Shown piece after piece: positions 10,459-21,135 of a stretch of DNA of 64,000 nt. Made by a program: the position numbers and the translations under genes. This DNA comes from Stemphylium vesicarium (Eukaryota; Ascomycota; Dothideomycetes; Pleosporales; Pleosporaceae): assembly GCA_004380135.1 (NCBI GenBank), contig QXCR01000103.1:47579-111578 (forward strand). Direction: 5' to 3'. Numbering within the stretch: the first letter of the stretch is position 1; the number at the start of each line of letters is the position of its first letter. The notes under the pieces were generated by a model. It ran no database searches and was not told the DNA's origin. It was given only the letters and a program-made list of their open reading frames with translations.

Positions 10459-12472
10459 TCAGCAGACGCTCACCTCAAGACCCTCCAACTTTCCGTCCTT
10501 ACGCCATGTCTCCAGTTCACGAGTAAAGTCCACCATACCCTTGTACCAAATCGAAGACTTTGCCCTCTTCATCATCGCGACGTGGTCTTCAGCTGGCGGC
10601 ATCTTCAGCGCTTCGCCTTCCAAATTGAGATACCCAGGGGTGCAGACTGCGACGCCGCTAAAGTAAGCAGCACCTTGCGCAAGTGTCATACCCCACCCCT
10701 CCTCCGCCTCGACCGAAGGCTCAATTAAAACAGCACCTTGATCATGAGATGATCGACGATGGGTAACCTCGACAATGGAGGCAATGTGCCCACTCATCAC
10801 TTCGACAACATGGGTCCAATTCGCCGTTGCGGCAGCTTGCCCGGCGCTGAGAATGAACAGATTGGGATACCCATTCGTAAGGATTCCTTGAAAGGTAGAC
10901 ATGCCCTGTTCTTCCCATTTATCTGCGAGGCGACGCCCATGACGGCCAATAATCTCAGTACCAGTACGAGAGCCAGGGTCACCTCCGGCGATCGGCGAGC
11001 GGTAGCCGGTACTCAAGACCAGAACGTCTAGTGGATACTCCTGACCATTTGCGACCACGCTCTTCTCAGAGAAATCATTAATCCCAGCGCCATCTGTGTC
11101 CACTAGATGAACATTGTCGTGGTTGAAGGTCTCCAGATACGTGTCGCTGAAGGTCGGGCGCTTACACCAAACTGGATACCACGGTGTCAGCTTTCGTGCT
11201 GTTTCCTCATCTTTGACAATATGCGAGATTCGGGAACGAGCTTTTTCCGCATGCTTCGAATCGAGCGCGAGCATCGCACCAATATGGTCCTGTGCTTTGT
11301 CAGGCGCAATGAGGCCGAACTGACTACTCCCGACAAGGGCCCTGTAGCCCTCTAGCTTTGTCCATTCGTCGTCGACAAGATCATTATCTGGCGATAGATG
11401 TCCAGATATAACTTCTGCGAAGTTCTCCATCCGATCTCGCTGCCATCCCGATCTTGCGGCGATCCTTTGGCGCCATTCTTCCGGATCTGTGTCTCGCTGG
11501 CCGCGGGAAAATACATGAGAGGGCGTTCGCTGAAACACATACACCTTCTTCGCGTATTTGGCAAGTTGGGGGATGACCTGGATCGCAGTTGCGCCTGTAC
11601 CGACAATGCCGACTACTTTGTCTTTGAGCTTGTGCATTTCCGGAAAGGGGTCGTTGGAAGAGCCTCCAGTAACTTCGTAGTTCCAACGCGCTGTATGAAA
11701 CATGGCGCCGTCGAACTGCGTGAGCCCAGGTGCTTTCGGCACTTGCGGATAAGGAAACAGGCCGCTTGCGATGGTAACGTTGTCGGCAAAGAATGAGAGG
11801 TTCATCTCCTGCTTCCCTTGATGTCCACGACGCATGGTCACGTCGACGCTCCAGGCCTTTTTATCATCGTCCCACTCTAGTCCGTCAGTTTGCGTCCGAA
11901 ACAATATTCGGCTACTCAAACCAAACTGCTCGACGACCCGCTCCAGATAGTTACGAATCTCGACGCCACTACAATACTTCTGCTTTGGCATGTATCCCAT
12001 TTCTTCCAGAAGTGGGAGGTAACAGTACGACTCGACATCGCAATGGAGCCCCTAGTATTCCAATCATTAGTTTCACCAAAGATCTTCAAACGGTGCATAG
12101 AAAGCCTACCGGATAGCGATTCCAGTACCACGTGCCTCCGACGCCTCCTGCAGTATCCACCAGCAATATATCCTTGGCACTGAAGCCCTTCTGGATCAGC
12201 TTGACTGCCATGACAACACCACCCATACCAGCCCCTAAGACCAGAAGCTTGGTTTGACCATCGTTTTCGATGGGCAGGGGAAGTGTATCGAGTGCATCAT
12301 GATCGGCCCATACATCGTCAGCAAGGCCGCGCAGGCGCTCATTGTCACTGAAGTGGAGCTGTTCGAACTGTTTGGATCCCTCTTCTCTTTTGCGCTTCGC
12401 TGCCTCAAGGAGGTACTTATGCTCTGCTGGAATAGCAGATTCGTTCGATTCGACGACGTTGGGAATTGCCAT
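10459..12472 (-). CDS. Baeyer-Villiger monooxygenase, flavin-dependent
   Basis: Class B flavin monooxygenases use FAD, NADPH and O2 to turn ketones into esters or lactones. Exons 12110-12472 and 10459-12051 give 651 residues. An FAD-binding Rossmann motif GAGMGG lies at residues 80-85 after an N-terminal extension. The family fingerprint F-x-G-x-x-x-H-x-x-x-W is present as FDGAMFHTARW (234-244); it is followed by Asn instead of the usual Pro/Asp. An NADPH-binding motif GTGATA lies at 272-277. The length and N-terminal extension resemble the steroid or cycloalkanone type of fungal enzyme. There is no signal peptide. The gene is divergent from the cyclase-family gene over 648 bp, which suggests co-regulation. 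The substrate cannot be read from the sequence. Confidence 0.93.
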
Positions 12473-13120
12473 ATTGTTAAATCCGCTGGAGTCTGTGCCG
12501 TACTATCGACTCGGACGATTCCTGGTCCTTAACAAAAGATACTGGATGTACGCGCCGAGGCGCGAGCGGCCTTGACAGGCAGGTGCCAGTCGCTTAGAAA
12601 GTTTACTTTGGGTAACGCAATGCACGGCACTTTAATCGCCACGGCTGTTTTTGCTTAGTATGAGACCGCGTTTCCCTGGCACCGGGGAGCAGTCTAGTAT
12701 GCAGATGACTACGAGACCGCGTACGTCGATTGGTTAACTTCTAAGTGTATCCTTTGACACGCCTGATGAGCACATTTTCTCTCCAAACATCGTATCACAC
12801 CACGAAGTGTCTACATCTCGGCGTTGCACCCGACCACTGGTGTTCCGAAGATCATCACACTGCATTGGGACGAATGCGTGACGCGAGCAAGGAGACCCAT
12901 GACTTCCACCAATGACGGGCAACCTGCCGATATACCTTGTAAAGTCCAAACCTTCGGCGGTGTAATCAGCAGCTAGGCACGTGTGGGGTTAGTGACGGCT
13001 AATCGAGATGTGAGGTCGATGATACGCTATATACAGCCGGAGCAGCTGCCTTCCGTTCAACCATTCAATAGTGCAACAGTGTTGTCTCTTATCACCCTTA
13101 TACGCCCCTAACATTACACG
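12473..13120. promoter_or_regulatory. Bidirectional promoter, monooxygenase / cyclase-family gene
   Basis: These 648 bp lie between two divergent start codons. On the right side a TATATAC box (13028-13034) stands about 90 bp before the cyclase start. CGG and CCG half sites 12 bp apart (13038-13055) resemble zinc-cluster factor sites, but they lie downstream of the TATA box, so their role is doubtful. Confidence 0.45.
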
Positions 13121-14211
13121 ATGACGTCTTCTATACCCAACTTCGACGATCTCCCAAAAGTAGATGGCATGCCACAAGGCTGCGCATGGGGCATATTCGA
13201 CAAAGATGGGAAGAAAGACGTCCGCGGAACGTTGAATTTCCTCACCCCAGAAGTTGTCGCGGCGGCATGCAAGGAAGCGCGAGACGGCGTTTCGATCTCC
13301 CTGAAGTAGGCTTCCGCCATGTCACATGCGCAGTAGTCTGACCGCCACCACACAGTTGGCCACTGAATGCCATCAAGTTTCCCATACCAGGACGCATTGA
13401 CCCTGTCCATACGGTCATGCGTTTTGAAGAAGTCGGCATGGGTGCTGGGAAAGGGTGGGATGACGAGATCCACTTTAACACGCAGAAGTCGAGCCAATGG
13501 GACTCACTGTGTCACTGGCAAGACCCTAAAACTGGGCTGGCATACAACAGCGCCAAGGTTACGAAAGAAGGGCTCATGCGTCCCACGACTGAAGAGAACG
13601 AGCTACCTACCCTAGATCACTGGCACAGCATCGGCGCCCTCGTTGCGCGCGGCGTTCTCATCGACTACAAAGCCTGGTACGAGGCCCAAGCATTAAAGGA
13701 TGGCAAAACAGGCGAAGAAGCGGTATTCAACCCTTTCGACGTCCACCGCATCAGCATTTCGGAAATCGAAGCCGTTGCAGAATGGCAAAACACCACCTTC
13801 CAACACGGCGACATGCTGCTCATCCGTACAGGCACTACCGAGTCTCTTGAGAATCCGACCGTCGATGACTTTACCAGGATGGGCAAAATGCAATTATCAG
13901 GCGTTGAGGGCACGATAGAGATGGCGCGTTGGCTGTGGAACCACAAATTCTCAGCTGTCGCAGGCGATGCATTCGCGTTTGAAGCAATGCCGCCCTTGAG
14001 TGAAGAGGGAGAAGTAAGGGGACAAGAGGATTTGGTGCTGCATCCATGGCTGTTGGCAATGTTCGGGATGACGATCGGCGAATTGTGGGACTTGAAGAAG
14101 CTCAGCAAGCATTGTGCGGAGAAGGGGAGGTACAGCTTTCTACTCACGAGCGCGCCTTTGAATATTCCCGGTTTGGTTGGTAGTCCGCCTAATGCTTTGG
14201 CTATCTTCTGA
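13121..14211 (+). CDS. Cyclase-family metal-dependent hydrolase
   Basis: The protein belongs to the cyclase family (Pfam Cyclase, kynurenine-formamidase-like fold), whose members hydrolyse amide, lactone or ester bonds. Exons 13121-13305 and 13356-14211 give 346 residues. The 50-nt intron has a GTAGGC donor and CACAG acceptor, and the junction restores SISLN-WPLNAIKFPIPGR. Family features include the N-terminal NFDDLPKVDG and GTLNFLTPEVVAAA, the segment SSQWDSLCHW at the place of the bacterial metal-binding HxGTHxD motif, and DMLLIRTG. The altered metal motif is usual in the fungal branch as I know it. The gene sits between monooxygenase and carboxylesterase genes, which suggests action on the ester or lactone product. 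There is no signal peptide. Confidence 0.85.
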
Positions 14212-14312
14212 GGCTCGGCGCGCATTCTGTTTTCTTTCAAGCGTCTGTTAATTTCCATACGAACTATAATGATGGCATTCAACTGCTCTTCATCACTTTG
14301 ACGCATACCGTC

Positions 14313-16013
14313 TTACTTCCCACGCATTAGGAATCGCCTACATACATCAACCCAGAGTATATCCCGGCCCTTATCCACATTGATGCGCTCGGCCAATTCA
14401 AACAAACGGCCTCGTCTCTTGCTATCATTTCCCAGCCATGCCTCACTGCTCACCTCTTTCACGCCTCCTTCGTTGACCATCAATCCATGCCTCTCCCCTT
14501 CGATTACTCCAATGTACCTCGCAGAAGGCGGAGTTCCCTTGCACACAAAGTCGAGAATCGTATCACGCCATTGCGATATGATAGGTGCGTAGTGTGCTGG
14601 CAGCATATGTTCATGAATACCACCAAGCAATGTCACAATGTCGAAAGTGTGCGTTGCAAAGCCACCTTGATCACGTATGGGGCCATCAAAAAGGTTGGGG
14701 AGATCGAATATGTGAAAGTACGTGTCACGGATTTGAGCGCCCTCGGCGACACTGAGCGCAGCAGCGAAGAACCCAATGTCGCTTTCGAAAAGGCAGATTC
14801 GTTGGAGTGCATCTGCGTCATCGGTGGCCTCTTTGATGCCATAGATAGCGAGCAATGTATTGCTGACCTCTGGCCCCAAAACGTCTTTTGCAATGTCCTC
14901 AAAAGTTTGAGCGCGGTCCTTTCGGTTGCGATCCTTGCTCATCATGCTGTAGGATATACCGCCGTCGTATGTAGTCGAGCCGACGATTTGCGCCTCAACG
15001 GGCTTCGCCCAGCCGGGTAGAGCTGATATGCCTTTTCTTGACAATTCCATACTCGGTCGCTCGAGGGGGAAGAAAGTACTTTTCGTGCACGGTAAGCCGA
15101 CCCAGGCCAGATCCCGGATTTTGGAGACATTGATATTGATCATCTCTCTCGCAATGGCTGTTGCATCTCTTTCACTTCCACCCTCTTCCTTGGTACGGAT
15201 GCCCAGCTTCTGGGCTTGCGAGAGAAAGTTGTCATGGTGCTCGTCAGGCGTCATGGCAGGCATCGTGACAGGCGTACCGGAGAACATGATTGCGCGCTTG
15301 AATAGCGGTCCGTGCATGATATGGAGGGAGGCGCTTTCTCCTCCAGCGCTTTGACCGATAACGGTGATGTTATCGACGTCACCACCGAAGCCCTCGATGT
15401 TCTTGCGCAGCCACTTGAAGGCGACGACTTGATCATGAAGTCCGTTGTTCTCTGGTATCAGATCTCGTGCATGGTTGGAGTGCAGGAAACCCAGCGCACC
15501 GAGTCGATAGTTGAAACCTACGAATATGATCGGTGTATTGCGCTGGATAGCATGACGTACTAGGTTCTCGGGGTTGTAGTACGGTCTATTTGCTGAACCA
15601 AGGAAATATGCGCCACCGTGGACGAAGACGAAGACGGGCAGTCTGGTTTCCGATCGCAACTTGCCATCCTCTTCAATACAGATCTGTGGTAGATGTATTG
15701 ATAGGTTCAAGCAATCTTCCGACTGTTCTTCGTCCTCTGGTAAATTGAAGGTCGGAAGCGGAATGTTGGCAGCATCGGATTTGACACTACCCCATGGCTG
15801 AACACTGGAAGCTCCTGTAGTTGTCGCATCGAAGACACCGTCTTTGCTTCTTTTGCTATTGGCATAGGAGAGCCCATGCAGTAGGCTTGCTCGTGCGAAG
15901 CGCTGGGAAACCGTTCCGTAAGGCAGGCCCAGGATCTTGATGAAAGAGTCGCTGTCTTTTTGGAGGCATCTTATCGCGCCCAGCCTTGCGTGATCAACAA
16001 TGATGTGATTCAT
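14313..16013 (-). CDS. Type-B carboxylesterase, probably cytosolic
   Basis: One uninterrupted frame of 566 residues. It has the alpha/beta-hydrolase features of type-B carboxylesterases: the EDCLNLSIHLP segment (about 99-109), the oxyanion-hole HGG (132-134), and the nucleophile elbow GQSAGG with Ser222. A late segment GGIHEHMLPAHYAP probably supplies the catalytic His. Unlike most family members it has no signal peptide, so it is probably intracellular. It converges with the cyclase-family gene (101 bp between stop codons) and is divergent from the secreted esterase. It would hydrolyse esters to acids and alcohols. The natural substrate is unknown. Confidence 0.9.
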   Translation of the reverse strand: MNHIIVDHARLGAIRCLQKDSDSFIKILGLPYGTVSQRFARASLLHGLSYANSKRSKDGVFDATTTGASSVQPWGSVKSDAANIPLPTFNLPEDEEQSEDCLNLSIHLPQICIEEDGKLRSETRLPVFVFVHGGAYFLGSANRPYYNPENLVRHAIQRNTPIIFVGFNYRLGALGFLHSNHARDLIPENNGLHDQVVAFKWLRKNIEGFGGDVDNITVIGQSAGGESASLHIMHGPLFKRAIMFSGTPVTMPAMTPDEHHDNFLSQAQKLGIRTKEEGGSERDATAIAREMININVSKIRDLAWVGLPCTKSTFFPLERPSMELSRKGISALPGWAKPVEAQIVGSTTYDGGISYSMMSKDRNRKDRAQTFEDIAKDVLGPEVSNTLLAIYGIKEATDDADALQRICLFESDIGFFAAALSVAEGAQIRDTYFHIFDLPNLFDGPIRDQGGFATHTFDIVTLLGGIHEHMLPAHYAPIISQWRDTILDFVCKGTPPSARYIGVIEGERHGLMVNEGGVKEVSSEAWLGNDSKRRGRLFELAERINVDKGRDILWVDVCRRFLMRGK

Positions 16014-16774
16014 AGCGGATTGGTAGTCTTATAATCATGTTGGAGTCTGGGGATACCCAAGTGCCTAGACGCACCTGCACGGGTCGCTGTTTGCTAGAGT
16101 CGTGACGTCAAAGAACCTAGGTTGACGCTGGAATGTAACCAGACATTGTCGCATCGCAACCATACCAGACTGACACCAGAGATCTCATTTTCGGAGAATA
16201 TGAATGTATCCACGGATCAATTGCCTTTGACGGTGCTTATCCACAGCCACGTTGTTGTCGACTGAATGTGGTTAGGCTGACTATTGACATCATTTAGGCG
16301 ACCAGCACTAGCTCGGCCATTCCTCGCATGATGCTCTCCGATAAAGAGTCCATCAGACCAATGTCAAATGGGGTCAGTTCGACTAGTCCTATGTCGACCT
16401 CCATGTCTAGGACGTCGCTGTTCCTGCGCAAGCGACACCGAAGACCGTAATGATGGGACAACGCTAGCGCTGCAAGATATCCACAATGTAACTGGGGACC
16501 CGACGAGAAGGATTTTCAACCAAAAATTTGCTTCTATCTCTCGCAATCGCTCTCATTCTCGGGTAGCTATCTTTTTACCCCGTGAAGGACCCTACTAAAT
16601 TTTGCGCCTTCTTCATTCGGCTAGAACTTCTACTGGCCTAGACCTTCACCGTCATGTCAAGTCAAAGCTTCACTTTATATCAAAAGGCTTGTCTGCCCAC
16701 AGACAGCTCGGTTCAGCAAGAGTTAAAGTCCAATTCGCAACCGGTCGGACTGGGCAACAACTTGCCTATACAAG
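16014..16774. promoter_or_regulatory. Bidirectional promoter, carboxylesterase / secreted esterase
   Basis: These 761 bp lie between divergent start codons. Short ORFs inside have no protein-like features. No clear TATA box or factor site could be assigned. Confidence 0.4.
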
Positions 16775-18850
16775 ATGTTGAAGTCTTTCTTCCTCGCTTC
16801 GCTCGCGATAGGCGCATCGGCCGTACCTACAGCCAAGATTTCCGCCAAGCGCGACTACTACGCCAATTTTAATGTCAAGCTCTCAGTTGCGAATGGTCTT
16901 TTGGATGCTCCGACGGATGGCCGCATCGTGTTGATGTTTGCGCCCAATGGAACTGACCCTCTCGAAGACACCGATGTTACCTCATCACCCAACAAGATCT
17001 TCGGAAAGAACGTATACGACTTTGGCTCGAAAAATGCCGTCATATTCTCTGGTGGAGGCAATGGTAGTACTGCGACTGGGGTTTATGGCTGGCCGAACGT
17101 TAGCATGAGCGATATCGACCCAGGTACCTACAGCGTGCAAGCTTTCCTTACCAGATACGAAACGGTGACTCGCAGCGATGGATCCAAGGTCAGCCTCCGA
17201 TTTCCCTGCGGCGACGGTGCGCCTAATGTCAATGGCTATGGGAGCCTGGCCACGCCAATCACGGATGTCAACATCTCCGGTGGTGCGCAAACTCTCGAGT
17301 TGACCTTCAACAATATCACCGCGGTTGAGAACTTCAATGGTAACGAGATTGGTGGGTGCCACCAGGGCAACTACGAAGACACAAAGTTTTTGAAACATAT
17401 CAAGATTCGCAGTGAAAAGCTGAGCGACTTCTGGGGCCGCGACATGTATGTCGGTGCCAACGTCGTCTTACCAGCTGGTTACAATGCGAACGATACAAAG
17501 ACGCGGTACCCTGTTATCTACAACCAGGGTCATTGGCCGGCCGGCCAAGGTGCATACAAATACAGCAGAGATGAGAACTTCACAACAGCATGGGAAGCAG
17601 GTATCATTCCCGGCACCAACACTACCGCTGAGCGTCCTGCGCCCAAGTTCATCATGGTGACATTCCGTCATGAGGCACCATACTACGACGACTCTTATGC
17701 TGTCAACACAGCAAACCTTGGTCCTTACGGAGATGCCATCAACGAAGAGCTCATCCCGTACCTTGAGGAGACTTTCAATACCATCCGCGCTCCCTACGCA
17801 CGTGTCCAGGACGGAGGATCTACCGGTGGATGGGAATCTATTGCCAACGTCATCTACCGCCCCGACCTTTTCGGCGTCTGCTTCTCTTCATACCCCGATT
17901 CTCTTGATTTCCATCGCCATCAGGACATTGAGCTATACAGTGCCACAAATGCGTACCAACGTGCGAACGGCAGCTTTGTTCCCAGCATCCGCACTCATGT
18001 GAACGGTAGCGAGGTCATTGAGGCAACCGTTGCACAGGAAAACCACTGGGAGCTCACATTTGGCACATCGTCACGCTCCTTCAACCAATGGGATGTCTGG
18101 AACGCCGTCTTTGGAGTGCAGGGTTACAACAACTACCCTCTTGAACCATGGGACAAGGTCACTGGTGAGATCTATCCTGAAGCAGTCGAATACTGGAAGC
18201 CGTTTGACCTTAGCAACTACGTCGTCACCAACTTCAACTCCACCCGGAACCTAGGCGCAGCGCTCGCCGGTCGTATCTTTGTCTACGTCGGTACATGGGA
18301 TAACTACTTCCTCAACGAGGGTGTCATGGAGTTCCAGAAGCGCACTGATGCTGTAGGAGGTGCCGGATGGGCGAACATTACTATCCTGCCTGAGAAACCT
18401 CACGGTGGAAACTACCAATACCGCGAGACCTGGGATTACCTTGAGTTAGCGGAGAAATGGGTTCACGACCACGCTCCCGACGGCCCTACACCGCTTTCTG
18501 CATCTTCTACTGCTCCATCTACCCGTGGAAACATCTGGGACGAGATCATCAAGTACGGCGGTCGTCAAGCCGCGGTGGAGCGTCAGGCAGACCCGAAGAT
18601 CGATTGCGAAAAGGCGAAAGTGGGCGAGGAAGTGACTGCGAGGGTTGGACGTTGGGATCCCGGTGTTAAGCTGACCGCGCAGTGGATCTTGAACAGCAAG
18701 CCCATGTGCGAGCCATTCAGCGTTGAGCAGAGCGCAAGCGTCAAGTATGCACCCACCGCCAAGGGCCACGTGCAGTTGCTCGTAACTGGCGAGAAGAGGA
18801 ATTATGTAACTGAGACCAGGAAGAGCCAAAGGGTGCTTGTTGGACGGTGA
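16775..18850 (+). CDS. Secreted esterase, alpha/beta hydrolase (esterase-D-like)
   Basis: A single-exon gene of 691 residues. The N-terminus MLKSFFLASLAIGASAVP is a signal peptide, followed by a KR dibasic site that could be cut by a Kex2-type protease. Many N-x-S/T sequons fit secretion. The central part resembles the putative-esterase family (Pfam Esterase): a strand with RYPVIYNQGHWPAG, the nucleophile elbow GGSTGGWES with Ser349, and a late EKPHGGNYQYRE that could carry the catalytic His. The C-terminal 100 residues form a separate small domain with two Cys. It is divergent from the carboxylesterase gene and may be the outer member of the same pathway. The substrate is unknown. Confidence 0.82.
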   Translation: MLKSFFLASLAIGASAVPTAKISAKRDYYANFNVKLSVANGLLDAPTDGRIVLMFAPNGTDPLEDTDVTSSPNKIFGKNVYDFGSKNAVIFSGGGNGSTATGVYGWPNVSMSDIDPGTYSVQAFLTRYETVTRSDGSKVSLRFPCGDGAPNVNGYGSLATPITDVNISGGAQTLELTFNNITAVENFNGNEIGGCHQGNYEDTKFLKHIKIRSEKLSDFWGRDMYVGANVVLPAGYNANDTKTRYPVIYNQGHWPAGQGAYKYSRDENFTTAWEAGIIPGTNTTAERPAPKFIMVTFRHEAPYYDDSYAVNTANLGPYGDAINEELIPYLEETFNTIRAPYARVQDGGSTGGWESIANVIYRPDLFGVCFSSYPDSLDFHRHQDIELYSATNAYQRANGSFVPSIRTHVNGSEVIEATVAQENHWELTFGTSSRSFNQWDVWNAVFGVQGYNNYPLEPWDKVTGEIYPEAVEYWKPFDLSNYVVTNFNSTRNLGAALAGRIFVYVGTWDNYFLNEGVMEFQKRTDAVGGAGWANITILPEKPHGGNYQYRETWDYLELAEKWVHDHAPDGPTPLSASSTAPSTRGNIWDEIIKYGGRQAAVERQADPKIDCEKAKVGEEVTARVGRWDPGVKLTAQWILNSKPMCEPFSVEQSASVKYAPTAKGHVQLLVTGEKRNYVTETRKSQRVLVGR

Positions 18851-20233
18851 GCTGTTTAACAGAGAGGTAGACCAAAGCCTATTCTTGGATGATCGAACGA
18901 ACAATGAACATTATTACTATTCAACGCGTGCTTGAAAAGATCCATGTCGCCAAAGATTTTTATGAGGAACCGAAACATTACACCACAAAACTCGCTATGA
19001 GGCGCCTGCGTCATAAAAACGAGCATATTATCAAGGCCAAAATACGAAGAAGCCATGGTAGAAAGCAAACCTAGTCGCATACTCCCCCGAACCCGCCTCT
19101 GAGCCCGCCTCCGTACACGCCTCTGTCTCTCTTGGATGCTTATCCACCACACACGTGACCAGCCGCACAGAGCTTCGAAGTTCTACAAATAAACCGAACA
19201 AGAGGCCGCTGGCCGCGCCGTTTCTCCATTTAGCACCGGCATGAAGCGGGACGCCACATCCGCTCTAGTCTCGGAGATTTAGACACATCTAAACCCATCA
19301 TGGTTACTGGGAACACACAAGCCAACTTACCCAACAACAAAGCCGACTAGAAGAAGACTTCAATGCGCAGTGCAGTATATGCACCGCGGTGCATACGGAA
19401 GGGGGAGGGGAAGAAAACGCCCGGGACCGGTGGACGAGCCATTATCAATGTACTATTTTGGCAAGAGAACAGAGCTTGGGGACTGGGTAACAGCGGTCAG
19501 ATCAGAGCAAGTATGTGCATACCTAGTATTTAGTGTGGGGAATAGCCAGCCAGCCGGCAAGAAGAGAAGGGAGAGAGCGGTGAAAAGAAAGGCATTCTCG
19601 AACGCTTGTTCGGACGGAGCGCTGTGGTTAGTCAGCTTAGCAAGACGAAGAAAGTGTACCGCGAGCGCGAGTCGTGCGCAAGAGAGATGCAAGACCATGC
19701 ATTCGCCCGTTTTTCTTCACCGTGTTCCTGCGCACGAACCCCTCTTCATCCGCTAGGCCCCGGTGTAGATGTTAATCGGCGTCTGACGCCCCTTTCGGTT
19801 TGCGCCGCTAGCCCATTTGCTCGGTCGTCAACGCGCGCTTTCCAGGTCCGTGGTGGGTGGGCAACTATCGCTAGGCCGGCGCTGCGGATACGATATGTCT
19901 AAGCTTGGTTACATTGCTAGCTGGGCTGGCTAGAATAGCCGTGGGCAGACAGGCGGGCAAACACGAGGTTACGGTGGGGAGAGGTGACGTTTGGTGGTCT
20001 GGTAGACCGCCTTTGGTTGTTGAACGGGGAAGCAGCTCGAATACGAAGAAATGATGATGATGGGTATGCTTATGACGGATGGGGTAAATTAGTATACAGT
20101 GCCTGGTGCTGGGTTGTCCATATAAGAGTAAGCCCGGAAGCACTTCTTGGGAAAAGCATCCATCACATCACATCCACCTTCACCACCACCACCAACTACC
20201 AACCACCAAACCAAACCACCAAATCTTTTCAAG
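18851..20233. other. Intergenic, 1.4 kb, promoter of small secreted protein
   Basis: Several short ORFs run through this stretch on both strands, but none has domain, signal-peptide or codon-use support. The right end holds a TATA box (20121) and a CACC-rich leader for the small secreted protein. The rest shows nothing I can name. Confidence 0.55.
20121..20126 (+). promoter_or_regulatory. TATA box of small secreted protein gene
   Basis: TATAAG stands 113 bp before the start codon at 20234. It is followed by a C/A-rich leader typical of strongly expressed fungal genes. Confidence 0.5.
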
Positions 20234-20705
20234 ATGCAGTTCACCATCCCCCTCCTCGCTCTCGTCGCTTCCGCCAGCGCCTCCTCCATGGGCTCCTGGA
20301 ACGTCACCCTTGAGAAGTACGTCTACGGCAACGACGGCTACTCGATGCAGACTGTCAACGCTCAGTTTGTGTCCGACTCGTACCCCGCTGGCCTGTTCAG
20401 CAACTGCACCACCGTCAGCAACCCCGTTGACCCCTCCACCAACATTGATGCTTGCGTCCCTCTTGACTTCTCGTACGAGTACGACGGCACCAGTAAGTTA
20501 CCTACCTATAGAAATTCTGGCTTTGGAGACGATGGAATACTAACGGTAAATCTTTGCAGCCCTCAAGGTCCAGCAGAACATCCAGAAGCCCAACCCTGGT
20601 GTTACCGTTTTCGGCGAGGCTCCTCTTGAGCTCAAGGGTGCCGACGCTGCTGGCCGTCACTTCAAGGGTAACGCCATCTTCGACGTTACCAAGGCCATCG
20701 CTTAA
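20234..20705 (+). CDS. Small secreted protein, unknown function
   Basis: Exons 20234-20492 and 20560-20705 encode 134 residues. The 67-nt intron has GTAAGT and TTGCAG ends with a CTAAC branch site, and the junction continues DGT-TLKVQQN. Residues 1 to about 17 (MQFTIPLLALVASASAS) form a signal peptide. The mature protein is about 117 residues, with two Cys (in NCTTVS and DACVPL) that could form one disulphide, two N-x-S/T sequons, and alternating hydrophobic residues suggesting a beta-sandwich. Codons end strongly in C, as in highly expressed genes, and a TATA box lies upstream. I recognise no family. A wall-associated or effector-like role is possible but only inferred from size, secretion and expression signs. 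Confidence 0.82.
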
Positions 20706-21135
20706 GCGTTGGATATTCAGACCGTTTCGCAGACATATCAAGAATTCACTGTACATATCACTAGACAAAAGCAAGAAGTACATAATATAATCCCTTCGAT
20801 TTTGCACTATCTCACTCTTCTGATTGGTGGAGTATTTGCCTTTCTTTACTTTGGAAACTCCCTTAAATTCGTAACAGTCCCGTGAATCGACGCCTTTGCC
20901 CATGATGATGATGATGAAATAGCTCCATAGCCTGCCTAGAATGAACGCCCGTGCTCCTTACCCTACCATGGAGGCCATATTGGTCTAGAAAGCTTAACAG
21001 TTCTAGCGTCGGAACTCTGGAATTCATACCAGACACCCGTTGAGGAGACGCTAGTCTTGGTGTTGTACTGGAAAAAAGACTAGTCCGTGTCCAGCAAGGC
21101 GCTGATAAGAATGATGAGGAAACCTGGAGAGAGAA
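20706..21135. other. Intergenic between convergent genes
   Basis: This is the 3' flank of the small secreted protein (+) and the ubiquitin-conjugating enzyme (-). Nothing else is seen. Confidence 0.6.

Noticed and set aside
13038..13055. CGG-N12-CCG as a zinc-cluster factor site for the enzyme cluster
   Set aside because: It lies downstream of the likely TATA box, in the leader, and such half sites are frequent by chance.
14487..15020. 177-codon plus-strand ORF inside the carboxylesterase gene
   Set aside because: Antisense shadow of a well-supported coding exon.
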